A DNA stretch of 61,489 nucleotides. It comes from Desulfuromonas sp. Its GTDB lineage: Bacteria > Desulfobacterota > Desulfuromonadia > Desulfuromonadales > Geopsychrobacteraceae. A model generated the notes under the pieces. That model was given only the letters and a program-made list of their open reading frames with translations. It was not told the origin of the DNA and did no database searches. Positions 45,302 through 55,973 of this stretch are shown here, piece by piece (positions within the stretch are counted from its first letter, which is position 1; every line of letters starts with the position of its first letter). Both the position numbers and the translations under genes were made by a program. The stretch is taken from positions 1 through 61,489 of the forward strand of contig PKUD01000210.1 in assembly GCA_002869695.1 (NCBI GenBank). Direction: 5' to 3'.

Positions 45302-48300
45302 TTATGACCCCTCTCGACACAGGACTCATCCAGATAGCGCTCAAACAGGGCTCGGATTGATTCCGTGGTCTGACGATATTCGTCCAGAAACTTGCTTTCC
45401 GGGGCTACCGGTTTCGGCTGGTAGCCCAGGCTCAGTGCCACCCGCCGCATGCTGCCCTGATCTCCTGAGAGCTGGCTGATCGACTGGTCATGGATCAGAC
45501 GCAGTTTATTTTCCACCCTGCGCAGGAATTTATAACCCTTGATCAGGGTATTGCTCTCCTGCTGCGGGATCAGTTCAAGGTGGGCAAGCTGCTTCAGAAT
45601 CCTCAGCGTATTCTGGTTGCGCAACTCAGGATACCGGCCCCCATACACCAGCTGCATATACTGGGTCAGAAACTCGATATCAACGAGGCCACCCCGCCCC
45701 GTCTTGATATTGAATCGATCATGCTCTTCGCGGGCAATCTCTTTCTCCATCCGGCCCCGCAGCCGATATATTTCCGACTTCAGATTGTCCGGCAAAGGGC
45801 GTTCAAACGTCAACTGCTCAATCAGCTTCTGGCAGCGGCGACAGAACGCTTCAGGCCCGCTGACCAGCAGGGCCTTGGTCATCGCCTGCCGTTCCCAGGG
45901 CTGCGCAGATTCCTGATGGTAGTTCTCGAAAGCGCTCAAGTTCGTCACCAGAGGACCCTGATTTCCGGATGGCCGCAGACGGGTGTCGATCTTATACACA
46001 TAACCTTCCCGGGTCACCAGGGTCAGCGCGGTAATAATTCGCTGGGCCAGGCGAGCAAAATAATCCCGGTTGTTGATGCTGCGAAATCGCTCAGGATCCG
46101 TCCCCGCACAGGGCCGGGTCTGTCCTTCTCCGGCATAGATGAAAATGATATCGAGGTCGGAATGATAGGTCAACTCCAGGCCGCCCAGTTTTCCCATCCC
46201 GACTATCGCAAAAGGGGCCTCGGTATTCGTCTCCGCAACAGTCGGTATTCCATAGCGGGGCGCGAGTTCATGCTTGCCCATCTGCACCGCCTGATCGAGG
46301 CAGACACTGGCCAGCCATGACATCTGCACGGTCCCCTCAGTCTGGCCGATCTGCCCCTGCAGATCGTTCAGGGCAATCCGCAGAAACTCTTCATTCCGGT
46401 AACGGCGCAGGATATCGAGCTGATTCTCGTAATCGACTGCGGCCGCCATCTGCTCCGCCAGTTCTTCGGCCATGGTCTCCTGGGTTTTGAAGGAGAGGGC
46501 ATAAGAACTGGGGACCATGGTATCGAGCAATTCCGGTCGCTGGATGAAAATCCGCGAGAGCAGCTTGCTCGAACCAAACAGGGTAACCAGCAGCTTGACA
46601 GTCTTGGGGTTCTCCGCCAGCAGGGCAAAAAATGAGGTTTTAGCTCGTAAAATCCGCAGGAAATTTTCCAGATTGTTGAGTGCCTGATCAGGGCTGGGGG
46701 AATTGAGCAATTCGTTCATCATCTGCGGAGCCAGACGCTTGAGACAGCGGCCACCCCTCTCGGTAAGCCGATAATCAGGGCTACCACCACGTAATATCTG
46801 AAGTGACTCGTAGGCTCCGTCGACATTCTTGAAGCCGTTTGCTTCGAGGGCATCCTTGACCAGATCGGGGTCCGAATCCGCATCGAGAATAAGACCGACC
46901 TCAGGCCGAACGGTCTCCTGCTCTTCCTCGGTGGAATGGAACAGATCGTTAAAGATTCCATTGACCCCGGCCCGATGTTTTTCAAGCTCCTCGAGGAAAG
47001 CCGGTTCGTCGGCAAAGCCACAGCGCCGCGCAAGGGTCCGCATCTCTTCCGATTTTTTCGGCAGCGAGTGAGTCTGACGTTCCTGGACAATCTGGATTCT
47101 GTGCTCGACGGTCCGCAGCAATCGGTAGGCATCGCTCAACAAGCGCTCTTCAACGTCACTGATCAGGCCTTCCTGAAGTAACAAATGCAGCGACAAAAGA
47201 GAGTTTTTCTCACGCAGGTGGGGCTTCTGCCCCGCATTGATAAGCTGCAAGGCCTGGATAAAGAACTCTATTTCCCGAATTCCGCCCCGACCCAGCTTCA
47301 GATTGAATTCGCCTTCCTGCTTGCGATTGAGACTGGCGTTGATCTTCTTCTTCATCACCTGGATGTCCTCGATCATGCCGAAATCGAGGTACCGCCGGTA
47401 AATAAAGGGCTCCAGTCGTGCCAGCAATTCTTCTCCCAGGCTCAGGTCCCCGGCCACCGGACGGGCCTTGAGCATCGCCGCCCGTTCCCAACTCTGTCCC
47501 CAGGACTCATAATAGAGTTCGGCAGCGCTGACAGAAACCGCCAGGTCGCCATTGTTCCCATCGGGACGCAACCTGGTATCCACCCTGAACACAAAACCAT
47601 CTTCGGTCACCTGGCCAAGCGCTCTGGTCAGCAGCTCCGCCAGTTTAACAAAATAACGATGCAGTTCGATTCCGGAGGCCTCTTTCGAGCCGCCAGCGGT
47701 TATGCCCTTGGGCGAGGAATAGCAGTAGATCAGATCAATATCGGAGGAAAAGTTCAGCTCACGCCCACCGAACTTGCCCATCCCGAGGACACAGAAGGTG
47801 GCAGGCTGCACACCCTCTTCCGTCTCTTCCAGTGGCTCGCCATACTCCTCCTGCAATTGCAGCGAACAGATCTCGAAGGAACGCTGCAAGCTCGCCGCCG
47901 CCAGCGCGGACAGCTCTGCAGTCGTCTCTTCGAGGCCCGCCAGGCCGCAGAGGTCGCGACTGCCGATGCGCAGGATCTGCTCATTTTTGAAGCGCCTCAG
48001 TTCCCGTTTCAGATCGGCAAACCCACTCTGGTCCGGAACGCGCCCACGCAGCTCCATCAGCATCTGTGCTTCATCGCAGGAGGTATCGATTTTTTCCTCA
48101 AGGAATAACCGGCTGAAGCAATCCCCCTCGCGACAGAAGAGTCCAGCCAGAAACGGTGAGCCGCCAAGCACCTTTAGAAGCTGATCGCGGCGCAAATGCG
48201 AGCGGATAACTGAGCGGAACTGCTGCGGATCAGCGACTTCCATGCAGCGTTCCAGCAGGTTCAGCGCCAGATCAGGATCGGCACTGCGTAATGAAGCGTC

Positions 48301-48477
48301 GAGGATATCGCCCAGCAGATCCAGGTCCGCCAGTTCTTCATGAATCAGGCGCAGGTTGGTCGCGCTGCGCTCCACCACCGTCAGCTGCAGTTTTTTGAGC
48401 AGGGAGACCAGGTTCGCGTTGGTCTCCTGCGCCAGCGCAGCCGCTAATTCCTCTCGTTCAACCGTCCTTACGCTCAT
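45298..48477 (-). CDS. glnE: Glutamine synthetase adenylyltransferase/deadenylyltransferase (GlnE)
   Basis: 1059 residues. Two nucleotidyltransferase halves, each with a Gly-Ser-like pocket (GKFGGRELNFSSDIDLIYCYS about residue 245 and GKLGGLELTYHSDLDIIFIYA about 790), and two HD-type bundles following. Adenylates or deadenylates glutamine synthetase in response to PII; the glnK above would be a natural partner. ATG 48477 is preferred over TTG 48486; both lack a strong ribosome site. Confidence 0.95.
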   Translation of the reverse strand: MSVRTVEREELAAALAQETNANLVSLLKKLQLTVVERSATNLRLIHEELADLDLLGDILDASLRSADPDLALNLLERCMEVADPQQFRSVIRSHLRRDQLLKVLGGSPFLAGLFCREGDCFSRLFLEEKIDTSCDEAQMLMELRGRVPDQSGFADLKRELRRFKNEQILRIGSRDLCGLAGLEETTAELSALAAASLQRSFEICSLQLQEEYGEPLEETEEGVQPATFCVLGMGKFGGRELNFSSDIDLIYCYSSPKGITAGGSKEASGIELHRYFVKLAELLTRALGQVTEDGFVFRVDTRLRPDGNNGDLAVSVSAAELYYESWGQSWERAAMLKARPVAGDLSLGEELLARLEPFIYRRYLDFGMIEDIQVMKKKINASLNRKQEGEFNLKLGRGGIREIEFFIQALQLINAGQKPHLREKNSLLSLHLLLQEGLISDVEERLLSDAYRLLRTVEHRIQIVQERQTHSLPKKSEEMRTLARRCGFADEPAFLEELEKHRAGVNGIFNDLFHSTEEEQETVRPEVGLILDADSDPDLVKDALEANGFKNVDGAYESLQILRGGSPDYRLTERGGRCLKRLAPQMMNELLNSPSPDQALNNLENFLRILRAKTSFFALLAENPKTVKLLVTLFGSSKLLSRIFIQRPELLDTMVPSSYALSFKTQETMAEELAEQMAAAVDYENQLDILRRYRNEEFLRIALNDLQGQIGQTEGTVQMSWLASVCLDQAVQMGKHELAPRYGIPTVAETNTEAPFAIVGMGKLGGLELTYHSDLDIIFIYAGEGQTRPCAGTDPERFRSINNRDYFARLAQRIITALTLVTREGYVYKIDTRLRPSGNQGPLVTNLSAFENYHQESAQPWERQAMTKALLVSGPEAFCRRCQKLIEQLTFERPLPDNLKSEIYRLRGRMEKEIAREEHDRFNIKTGRGGLVDIEFLTQYMQLVYGGRYPELRNQNTLRILKQLAHLELIPQQESNTLIKGYKFLRRVENKLRLIHDQSISQLSGDQGSMRRVALSLGYQPKPVAPESKFLDEYRQTTESIRALFERYLDESCVERGHK

Positions 48478-48489
48478 GCGTAGCAACCT

Positions 48490-49563
48490 TTATCCTGTTC
48501 GGCTATCGGCCAGCTTCTTAAGTTGCTGGAGGTAATCACCCTGAGCGACCCCCCGTTCCGTGACAATCGCCGTCACCAGCCGGTTCGGCGTCACATCGAA
48601 AGCCGGGTTCCGCACCGCAACCCCCTCCGGGGCCAGTTGCTGTTCGCCGAGGTGGGTAATCTCCCGCGCGTCCCGCTCCTCGATCGGAATCTGCGAACCA
48701 TCGTCGAGGCTCAGATCGATGGTCGATATCGGCGCGGCGACATAGAAGGGAATGTTGTGCTCCCGGGCCAGAATCGCCACGGTGTAGGTGCCGATCTTAT
48801 TGGCCACATCGCCATTGGCGGCAATCCGGTCGGCACCGACGATCACGCAATCGATCTCACCCTTGCTCATCAGGTAACCGGCCATGTTATCGCAAATGAG
48901 AGTCACCGGGATTTTATCCCGTTGCAGTTCCCAGGCGGTCAACCGGGCACCCTGCAGAAACGGCCGGGTTTCATCGGCAATCACCGAGATTTTTTTTCCG
49001 GCGGCCACCGCCGCCCGGATCACGCCGAGCGCGGTTCCGTAGCCTGCGGTGGCCAGAGCCCCGGCGTTGCAGTGGGTCAGGACCCTCGCACCATCGGCGA
49101 TCAGATGCTGACCCTGACGCCCCAGCTTGATGCAGAGTTGTTCATCTTCCTGGGTAATTGCCAGAGCCTCGTATTCCAGACCTATTTTCAGCTCCAGAAC
49201 ACTCCGATCCAGGTTGGCACGGGCAAACGACTGCATCCGCTCCAGCGCCCAGAACAGGTTGACCGCCGTTGGCCGCGTGGCAGCCAGCACAGCGCAAACT
49301 TTTTCAAATTCGGCGAAAAAGGCCTCGCTCGATTCGGTTTCGATATCGCGGGCACCGAACCAGGCGCCGATCGCCGCGGCGACCCCGATGGCCGGCGCAC
49401 CGCGCACCACCATGCTGCGAATCGCTTCCGCAACCCCCTGGTAGTCTTGGTAGTCATGCCAGACCTCTTCAGCCGGCAACAGCCGCTGGTCGAGCATCTG
49501 GCAGACCCCATTGAAAAAACGGATCGGACGAATGGCACTGTTATCGATCTGACAACCGGACAT
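48490..49563 (-). CDS. mtnA: Methylthioribose-1-phosphate isomerase (MtnA)
   Basis: 357 residues, aldose-ketose isomerase of the methionine salvage pathway, in the eIF2B-alpha-like fold. [13 protein letters not shown] near residue 55, the catalytic Cys in [19 protein letters not shown] and [19 protein letters not shown] are conserved. It starts 12 bases after gatB ends. No other mtn gene lies here. Confidence 0.95.
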   Translation of the reverse strand: MSGCQIDNSAIRPIRFFNGVCQMLDQRLLPAEEVWHDYQDYQGVAEAIRSMVVRGAPAIGVAAAIGAWFGARDIETESSEAFFAEFEKVCAVLAATRPTAVNLFWALERMQSFARANLDRSVLELKIGLEYEALAITQEDEQLCIKLGRQGQHLIADGARVLTHCNAGALATAGYGTALGVIRAAVAAGKKISVIADETRPFLQGARLTAWELQRDKIPVTLICDNMAGYLMSKGEIDCVIVGADRIAANGDVANKIGTYTVAILAREHNIPFYVAAPISTIDLSLDDGSQIPIEERDAREITHLGEQQLAPEGVAVRNPAFDVTPNRLVTAIVTERGVAQGDYLQQLKKLADSRTG

Positions 49564-49574
49564 GCAGCTCTCCC

Positions 49575-51014
49575 TTACTCGGCAGATAGTTTCTTTTGTA
49601 ACAGTTGGTTCACCATACCGGGGTTGGCCTTCCCTTTGCTGGCCTTCATCACCTGACCGACGAAGAAACCGACCAGCTTCTCCTTGCCCCCCTTCAGTTC
49701 TTCGAACTGGCCCTGGTTGGCCGCTATCACCTCGTCGAGAATCGCTTCAATAGCCCCGGTATCGGAAACCTGCTTCAGCCCTTTCTCGTCGATCACCTGG
49801 TCGGCCGTCTTGCCGGTCTGCCAGATCTCGTCGAAAACCGTCTTGGCAATCTTCCCCGAGATGGTGTTGTCATCGATCCGTCGCAGCACCCCGGCAAGCT
49901 GCTCCGGAGAAACCGGGCACTCAGTGACCGGGATAGCCTTCTCATTCAGGGATCGCAGTACATCACCCATCACCCAGTTGGCGCAAAGTTTGGCATTGCC
50001 GTGCAGCGCGACCAGCGCTTCAAAATATTCCGCGACCTCCCGCTCGGCGGAGATGACCCCGGCGTCGTAGGCCGGCAGCCCCAGCTCTTCCTGATAACGG
50101 GCCAGCTTGGCGGCCGGCAGCTCTGGCAAGCCGTCACGTACTGCAGCAATCCAGTCATCGGAGACCACCAGCGGAACCAGGTCAGGATCGGGGAAATAGC
50201 GGTAATCGTGCGCTTCTTCCTTGCCGCGCATGGAACGGGTAGTCCCGCTGTCGGCATCGAACAAGCGGGTTTCCTGAACCACCTTGCCCCCCTCATCGAT
50301 CAGGTCCGCCTGGCGCTCAACCTCGTATTCGATCGCCTGCTTGATTAAACGGAACGAATTCAGATTTTTCAACTCGGCGCGGGTCCCGAGCTCAACCTGC
50401 CCCCAGGGCCGTATCGACACATTGGCATCGCAACGGAAACTGCCTTCCTCCATATTGCCGTCGCAAACCCCCAGGTAGACCACGGTCTGGTGCAGTTGCT
50501 TGAGGTAGGCGATTGCATCATCGGCACTGCGCATATCCGGTTCGGATACGATTTCGAGCAGCGGAGTGCAGGCCCGGTTGAGATCAACGGAGGAGCTGCT
50601 CCCGTCACTGTGGAGCAGCTTTCCAGCATCCTCCTCCATATGTATCCGGGTGATGCCGATTTTTTTTAGCCCATCCTCTTCGGTTTCAATCTTCAGGCAG
50701 CCATGTTCACAGATCGGCAGCTCAAACTGCGAGATCTGATATCCCTTGGGCAGATCAGGATAGAAATAGTTCTTGCGGGCAAAGATCGAACGGGGAGCGA
50801 TCTGGCAATTGGTCGCCAGCCCAGCCTTGATTGCGTCCTCAACCACCTGCTTATTCAGCACCGGCAAGGCCCCTGGCAAGCCGAGGCATACCGGACAGGT
50901 CTGGCTGTTAGGCTGCTGGCCGAAATCCTTGGAGCAGCTACAGAAAATCTTGGTTTTTGTCGTCAGTTGGACATGCACTTCCAGCCCGATGACCACTTCA
51001 TATCTGGGATTCAT
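49575..51014 (-). CDS. gatB: Aspartyl/glutamyl-tRNA amidotransferase subunit B (GatB)
   Basis: 479 residues. Part of the GatCAB complex that turns Glu-tRNA(Gln) or Asp-tRNA(Asn) into the amide form. N-terminal [40 protein letters not shown] and [11 protein letters not shown] segments are conserved; a tail YqeY-like domain ends at KLSAE. Starts 18 bases after gatA ends. Confidence 0.97.
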   Translation of the reverse strand: MNPRYEVVIGLEVHVQLTTKTKIFCSCSKDFGQQPNSQTCPVCLGLPGALPVLNKQVVEDAIKAGLATNCQIAPRSIFARKNYFYPDLPKGYQISQFELPICEHGCLKIETEEDGLKKIGITRIHMEEDAGKLLHSDGSSSSVDLNRACTPLLEIVSEPDMRSADDAIAYLKQLHQTVVYLGVCDGNMEEGSFRCDANVSIRPWGQVELGTRAELKNLNSFRLIKQAIEYEVERQADLIDEGGKVVQETRLFDADSGTTRSMRGKEEAHDYRYFPDPDLVPLVVSDDWIAAVRDGLPELPAAKLARYQEELGLPAYDAGVISAEREVAEYFEALVALHGNAKLCANWVMGDVLRSLNEKAIPVTECPVSPEQLAGVLRRIDDNTISGKIAKTVFDEIWQTGKTADQVIDEKGLKQVSDTGAIEAILDEVIAANQGQFEELKGGKEKLVGFFVGQVMKASKGKANPGMVNQLLQKKLSAE

Positions 51015-51031
51015 ATCAGCTTACTCCACTC

Positions 51032-52498
51032 TCAATCCGCAGCCAGTTCGGGGAACCGGCCGTTCCAATCCGTTGCATTCTCGAAGGCCCAGGCAGCCTG
51101 CAGGATCTCACTTTCCGCAAACGGTTTACCGATCAACTGCAGACCGATCGGCAATCCCTCACGACTTATCCCGCATGGCAGACTGAGGCCACAGGTACCC
51201 GCCAGGTTGACCGGAATGGTAAAAATGTCAGAGAGGTACATCTGCAACGGATCGTCCACCTTCTCACCGATTTTGAATGCCGGAGTCGGCGCCACCGGGG
51301 TTAAAAGCAGGTCCACCTGCTCGAAGGCATCGAGAAAGTCCTGACGGATCAGGGTCCGGACCTTCTGTGCCTTAAGATAATAGGCATCATAATAGCCGGA
51401 GGAGAGCGCGTAGGTGCCGAGCATGATCCGTCGTTTGACCTCGTCACCGAAGCCGGCGGCGCGGGTCCTCTGGTACATGCCGATCAACCCTTCGCCCTCA
51501 TCCTTGCGCACCCCGAAGCGTACGCCGTCATAACGGGCCAAATTGCTTGACGCCTCGGCAGTCGCGATCAGGTAATAGCAGGCGACCGCATAATCGGTGT
51601 GCGGCAGGCTGACTTCGACAATCTCTGCACCAAGGGCTTTATAGGATTCGATGGCCGCATCGATGGCGTGCTTGACGGCCGGGTCGAGACCGTCGATAAA
51701 ATATTCTTTCGGCAGACCGATCTTCTTCCCTGTTATTCCATCTTTCATCGTGGCCCGGTAATCGGGCACCGGAGTATTGACCGAGGTCGAGTCTGCCGGA
51801 TCGTAACCCGCAACAGAGCCGAGCATAATCGCGCAGTCCTCGACATCGCGACCAACCGGCCCGACCTGGTAGAGGGACGAAGCATAGGCGATCACACCGT
51901 AACGGGAAACCCGGCCGTATGTCGGTTTGAGGCCGACGACACCGCAGTGTGAAGCCGGTTGACGAATTGAACCACCGGTATCGGTGCCGAGGGTCGCCAC
52001 CGCCTGCCGAGAGGCCACCGCGGCGGCGCTCCCCCCCGATGAGCCCCCCGGAACCCGCCCATTGTCCCAGGGGTTACGGACCGGCCCGGCGGCGCTGTTT
52101 TCGTTGGAACTGCCCATGGCAAATTCGTCCATATTCAGCTTGCCGAGGATAACCGCGCCGCGCTGCTTCAGCTTCGCCACCACTGTTGCATCATAAGGAG
52201 CGATATAGTTGTCGAGAATTTTCGACCCGCAGGTGGTCCGCAGTCCTTCGCTGTTGAATATATCCTTCAGCGCCAGGGGTATTCCGGTCAACAGCTCTCC
52301 AGTGCCTTCGGCCAACCTTTTATCGGCTGCGGCTGCATCGACCAGAGCCTCGTCTGGACAGATGCTAATATAGCTGTTGATCTCTTGATTGGTCATTTCA
52401 ATCCGCTGCAGAAACGCCTCTGTCAATTCAACAGAGGTGATCTCTCCGCTCGCCAGGCGCTGCGCCAGCTGATGAATGGTCTGATCAGTCAGTTGCAT
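51032..52498 (-). CDS. gatA: Aspartyl/glutamyl-tRNA amidotransferase subunit A (GatA)
   Basis: 488 residues, amidase-signature enzyme supplying ammonia to GatB. The Ser-cisSer-Lys triad lies in ALKDIF (Lys near residue 77) and [12 protein letters not shown], with [12 protein letters not shown] (about 172-183). Second gene of gatCAB, thirteen bases after gatC. Confidence 0.97.
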   Translation of the reverse strand: MQLTDQTIHQLAQRLASGEITSVELTEAFLQRIEMTNQEINSYISICPDEALVDAAAADKRLAEGTGELLTGIPLALKDIFNSEGLRTTCGSKILDNYIAPYDATVVAKLKQRGAVILGKLNMDEFAMGSSNENSAAGPVRNPWDNGRVPGGSSGGSAAAVASRQAVATLGTDTGGSIRQPASHCGVVGLKPTYGRVSRYGVIAYASSLYQVGPVGRDVEDCAIMLGSVAGYDPADSTSVNTPVPDYRATMKDGITGKKIGLPKEYFIDGLDPAVKHAIDAAIESYKALGAEIVEVSLPHTDYAVACYYLIATAEASSNLARYDGVRFGVRKDEGEGLIGMYQRTRAAGFGDEVKRRIMLGTYALSSGYYDAYYLKAQKVRTLIRQDFLDAFEQVDLLLTPVAPTPAFKIGEKVDDPLQMYLSDIFTIPVNLAGTCGLSLPCGISREGLPIGLQLIGKPFAESEILQAAWAFENATDWNGRFPELAAD

Positions 52499-52511
52499 AT
52501 TAACTCCACAT

Positions 52512-52799
52512 TTATTCGATAACTTTGGGCACTTTGAAGCAGTCTCCGGAGGGCTCCGGGGCGTTCTGTAATGCCCAGGCTACTCCCCGAGATGGTCTCA
52601 CTTCATCGGGACGGAAGGCATTTTCCATCGGAACGGCATGGGACGTCGGCACTATCCCTTCTGTATCCAGTTCATTCAATTTCTCCACGTAGCCGAGGAC
52701 AGCGTCCATCTGCTCCGTCAACGCATCCAGTTCCTGCGGCTCCAGGGCCAGCCTCGCCAGCCGGGCAACATGCTCGACTTCCTGACGACTTATCTTCAT
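52512..52799 (-). CDS. gatC: Aspartyl/glutamyl-tRNA amidotransferase subunit C (GatC)
   Basis: 95 residues. [13 protein letters not shown] at the start and the [20 protein letters not shown] belt region match GatC, the small stabiliser of the complex. ATG 52799 follows AAAGGAG; a longer in-frame start reaching into the previous gene is rejected. Confidence 0.95.
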   Translation of the reverse strand: MKISRQEVEHVARLARLALEPQELDALTEQMDAVLGYVEKLNELDTEGIVPTSHAVPMENAFRPDEVRPSRGVAWALQNAPEPSGDCFKVPKVIE

Positions 52800-52906
52800 A
52801 GCAACTCCTTTACTCTTCTCCAGATTAAATCCAGATTTTTCGGGCACCCCAATGGCAGCATCACTTGTCATTCGCAGCGCCAAAATCAGCCACGCAATCC
52901 TGCTGC

Positions 52907-55900
52907 TCAAAACTGCCTGGCATCACACTCAAGCGCCTGTACTATTTCGCTGGCGTCAGCCGCAGAATAATCATCTGCGAGCAGCGCCTGATAGTAGAAC
53001 TCCAAAATCTTTTTCGCCTGAACCGACTTTCTGCGGCCGGAGTGATAACCGTAGAGTCTCCGCACCAGCGGCTCACGGGTCGGTTCAAGACGAATCCCTT
53101 CCTGCAGCAACGCCGCCGCTTCTTCTCCGGCATCGTCACGCAGCAACAGGTCACTCCAGGACTCAACCATGTCCAGCCGCAGTTCGGTTAGCCTCTGCTG
53201 CTCAACGAACAGTTCATCGGGTAAATCCTGCCCGGCCAGAAACGTTCCCTGCCAGAAATGGTTCGCGGTCCTGAACGCAAGCCCCGCCTGCCATAATTCC
53301 TGGCGACGCAGATGCAACTGGCCTTTTTTTACCGAGTCGTCGAACTGTTGGCAATCAGCACAAATATTGCGCAGGATCAGTACTCCCCTCTCGAGAACCA
53401 GATAATCGCGAATCGACCCGCACAGCAGTGCAGCATCAAGGGTCTTACGCAAACGCGAAAAGTTACTGTCAAAACTGGCTCTCGCCCTGGTGCTGGAACT
53501 TTCAGGCCAGAGCAGTCCCAACAGATGGTCGAGTCCGAGTCTGTGGTTGGGCGCCATAAGCAGGAGGATCAGAAGTTGACGTGAGAGACTGCCCAATTCG
53601 CTGCAATCGAGAATCTTCTTCCCCTGCTGATATATTTCAGAGCGGCCCAGGGTCTTGATTTCAAGCAGCGGCAGCAAGGCGCCGTCAGCCTGGACGGTAC
53701 AGGTCAAATGATGCTGTGCCATTCTTTCGGCCCAGTCCGGAGTCACCTGCTGCTGCACCGCGAGCGGCAAAAGGCGCCGCAGCAGCGCCGGGGTCAACAG
53801 AAAGAAATGCTGCTGCTTTTTCTGTTCCAGCAGTTCAAGCAGCTGCTGCAATGGCGCCAGTGCAGCCTGCTCCAGTTGCCGACACAAACAGAGCGCGGCC
53901 TGCTGGGCGAAAATCGCGGGGCGCAAAAGTACTTCATCCTGGGCAACAGAGAGCTCCAGCGCCTGCTGCAAAAGCTGCTCTGCCCGGAGATAGTCACCCG
54001 TTTGGGTAAAACAGCTCGCTGCAATTATTTTGCTCTGCAGAACGTGGCGCAATCCACCCTGTTTATCAAGCAACTCTAGCGATCTCTGCAGGTCGGAACG
54101 AATGCTGTGGTGTTTTTCACTCTCCCCGCACCAGAGCAGAGCCCGATACTGGAGCATCATCCCCTGCAGGTGAGGATTGCACACCACAAAATCTTCTTCG
54201 GCACAAACGTCCAATCGATCTCGGACCAAGTGCTGCTGCCCCTCTGCCAGCAGCACCTCCACCAGGAACCGACAGAGAATCGGACCGATGGTGTTCTGCT
54301 GCAGATATGACCGGCCCAGGGCAAGCTCCAACCGCTGGTGCAACTCATGGAAATTTGCATAATCCCCCGTGCGGAGCAACAGATCACAGCTCATCACCTG
54401 TTGCAACACGCGACATGGATCTGCCTGCGGAAGCTCAGCGATCAGCGCGTGACTCGCTTCCAACTCGGCAACAGCCAGTGGATAGCGGGCCTGCAATAAT
54501 CCCAAGTAGGCCAAGAACAACCGCAAAGGCACCTGCAGTTCAACAGATGAGGACTTGATAGCAAATTGTAGCCCCTCCCGCACATGCAGGTCAGCAGAGG
54601 CCAGATCCTGATTGAAAAAAATCGCCCCGATGGCCAGGGCGCCATGTCCGCTGGCCTGATAGAAGCTGTCAAGCTGCTCCTGATACTGGCTGAGAATTTC
54701 TTCAATACGGAGCACTGCCTCCGCCCCCAGGCTGAAATTTGCGCCAGCGATCAGGCATTGCACGACCTGAAAAGTCAGCGCCAGCAGTTCACCATGCACC
54801 TCCCGGGTCGCGACAAAACGGGTCCGCGCCAGCTCCAGCCATTCATGCGCCTCCTGCGGTTGCCGCTGCTGCTTGCTGATTCCGCTAAACAGTGCCAGCC
54901 AGCCACGCTTGGCCGCCATCTCCTGCGGAATCCGCTCCATGACATCGGCCAGTCCCGGCAACCACTTTCCGGCAACCAGAGCGATGCCATACTGACTGAG
55001 CAGCAATTCAGCCTCGGAGAAGAGTCCGGCAGTCTGCAGATAGTTCAGAGCAATCAAAGGTTGGCCCTGCTGCAGATACCAGTCAGCAGCCATACCATGA
55101 ACCTCACCACGTTCCTGCTCGGTCAGAGCTAATTCGGCCTGCCTGCGGAACCTTTCTCGGAGGGTCTCCTGCAGCCGGAACCGGTCAGCCGCATGATCCT
55201 GATCGAGGAAAAAATTATGCCGCCAGAGATAATCGAGAGCCCCCTCGATATCGGAAATCTCCGCCAGCCGTTCTGCCAGCCCCAGCGGAATCTCTTCCAG
55301 CAAAGCCAGCTTCAGAACCGTACGGCGCCAGCGCAATGGCATTTCCTGAAACAGCTGACCGCTGAACTGTTCAATGTTGAACTGGCTGTCCTCGGGCAAG
55401 CGACTGCTCAGTTTAAGTGCGAGCTCGCGGTCTTCTTCGGCAACGGCGTCGCCACCAGCCAGAAGAAGTCCGCTCAGCCAGCGCAAGTTGGAGGTTTTCA
55501 CCGCGACCTGTCGGCGCAGTTCGGTGTTGCTCTTGATCAGCTGTTTTTCGTTCTGCCGCAGACGCAGCATCACCCTGATCCGGGCCAGCATCTCCACATT
55601 GCTGATTGGCTGTGATATGAAATCATAGGCGCCCGCCTCCAACCCCTCGGCCCTCAGTTGGGCCGTCGCGATATGTGCTGTCATCAGCACTACGGGAGTC
55701 TGGCACAGGCGCGGATCCTCCTTGAGCTGACGACACAGTTCCAGGCCGCTGGTCACCGGCATCTGGACATCGACAAAGGCTCCGTCGATCTCGTTCTGCT
55801 GTGCCAGCTCAAGCGCTGCGGCGGCGCTCTCTGCGGTCAATACCCGAACCTGAGGCAGATCCATCTCGACAATCTGCGCCAGCAGCGAAAGATTGGTCGG

Positions 55901-55948
55901 ATTATCATCAACCAGCAGCAAGTTAAACAGTTGGTTTCCCTCTTTCAT
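52907..55948 (-). CDS. Receiver-MalT/SARP-like transcriptional regulator, 1013 residues
   Basis: N-terminal receiver (1-125) with Asp60 in GAFVDVQMPVTSG and Ser-Gln-Pro instead of the usual Lys-Pro at the switch. A long alpha-helical TPR-type core (about 220-780) resembles MalT/LuxR-type repeat domains. A C-terminal winged helix (about 790-880, LEIKTLGRSEIYQQGKKI...) and a BTAD-like segment (about 890-1000) are the SARP arrangement. I see no NB-ARC Walker site, so it is not a typical STAND ATPase. A regulator controlled by a kinase elsewhere; targets unknown. Just before gatC in the same direction. Confidence 0.8.
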   Translation of the reverse strand: MKEGNQLFNLLLVDDNPTNLSLLAQIVEMDLPQVRVLTAESAAAALELAQQNEIDGAFVDVQMPVTSGLELCRQLKEDPRLCQTPVVLMTAHIATAQLRAEGLEAGAYDFISQPISNVEMLARIRVMLRLRQNEKQLIKSNTELRRQVAVKTSNLRWLSGLLLAGGDAVAEEDRELALKLSSRLPEDSQFNIEQFSGQLFQEMPLRWRRTVLKLALLEEIPLGLAERLAEISDIEGALDYLWRHNFFLDQDHAADRFRLQETLRERFRRQAELALTEQERGEVHGMAADWYLQQGQPLIALNYLQTAGLFSEAELLLSQYGIALVAGKWLPGLADVMERIPQEMAAKRGWLALFSGISKQQRQPQEAHEWLELARTRFVATREVHGELLALTFQVVQCLIAGANFSLGAEAVLRIEEILSQYQEQLDSFYQASGHGALAIGAIFFNQDLASADLHVREGLQFAIKSSSVELQVPLRLFLAYLGLLQARYPLAVAELEASHALIAELPQADPCRVLQQVMSCDLLLRTGDYANFHELHQRLELALGRSYLQQNTIGPILCRFLVEVLLAEGQQHLVRDRLDVCAEEDFVVCNPHLQGMMLQYRALLWCGESEKHHSIRSDLQRSLELLDKQGGLRHVLQSKIIAASCFTQTGDYLRAEQLLQQALELSVAQDEVLLRPAIFAQQAALCLCRQLEQAALAPLQQLLELLEQKKQQHFFLLTPALLRRLLPLAVQQQVTPDWAERMAQHHLTCTVQADGALLPLLEIKTLGRSEIYQQGKKILDCSELGSLSRQLLILLLMAPNHRLGLDHLLGLLWPESSSTRARASFDSNFSRLRKTLDAALLCGSIRDYLVLERGVLILRNICADCQQFDDSVKKGQLHLRRQELWQAGLAFRTANHFWQGTFLAGQDLPDELFVEQQRLTELRLDMVESWSDLLLRDDAGEEAAALLQEGIRLEPTREPLVRRLYGYHSGRRKSVQAKKILEFYYQALLADDYSAADASEIVQALECDARQF

Positions 55949-55973
55949 CTCATCCCCTCACCCAGAAAGCACG

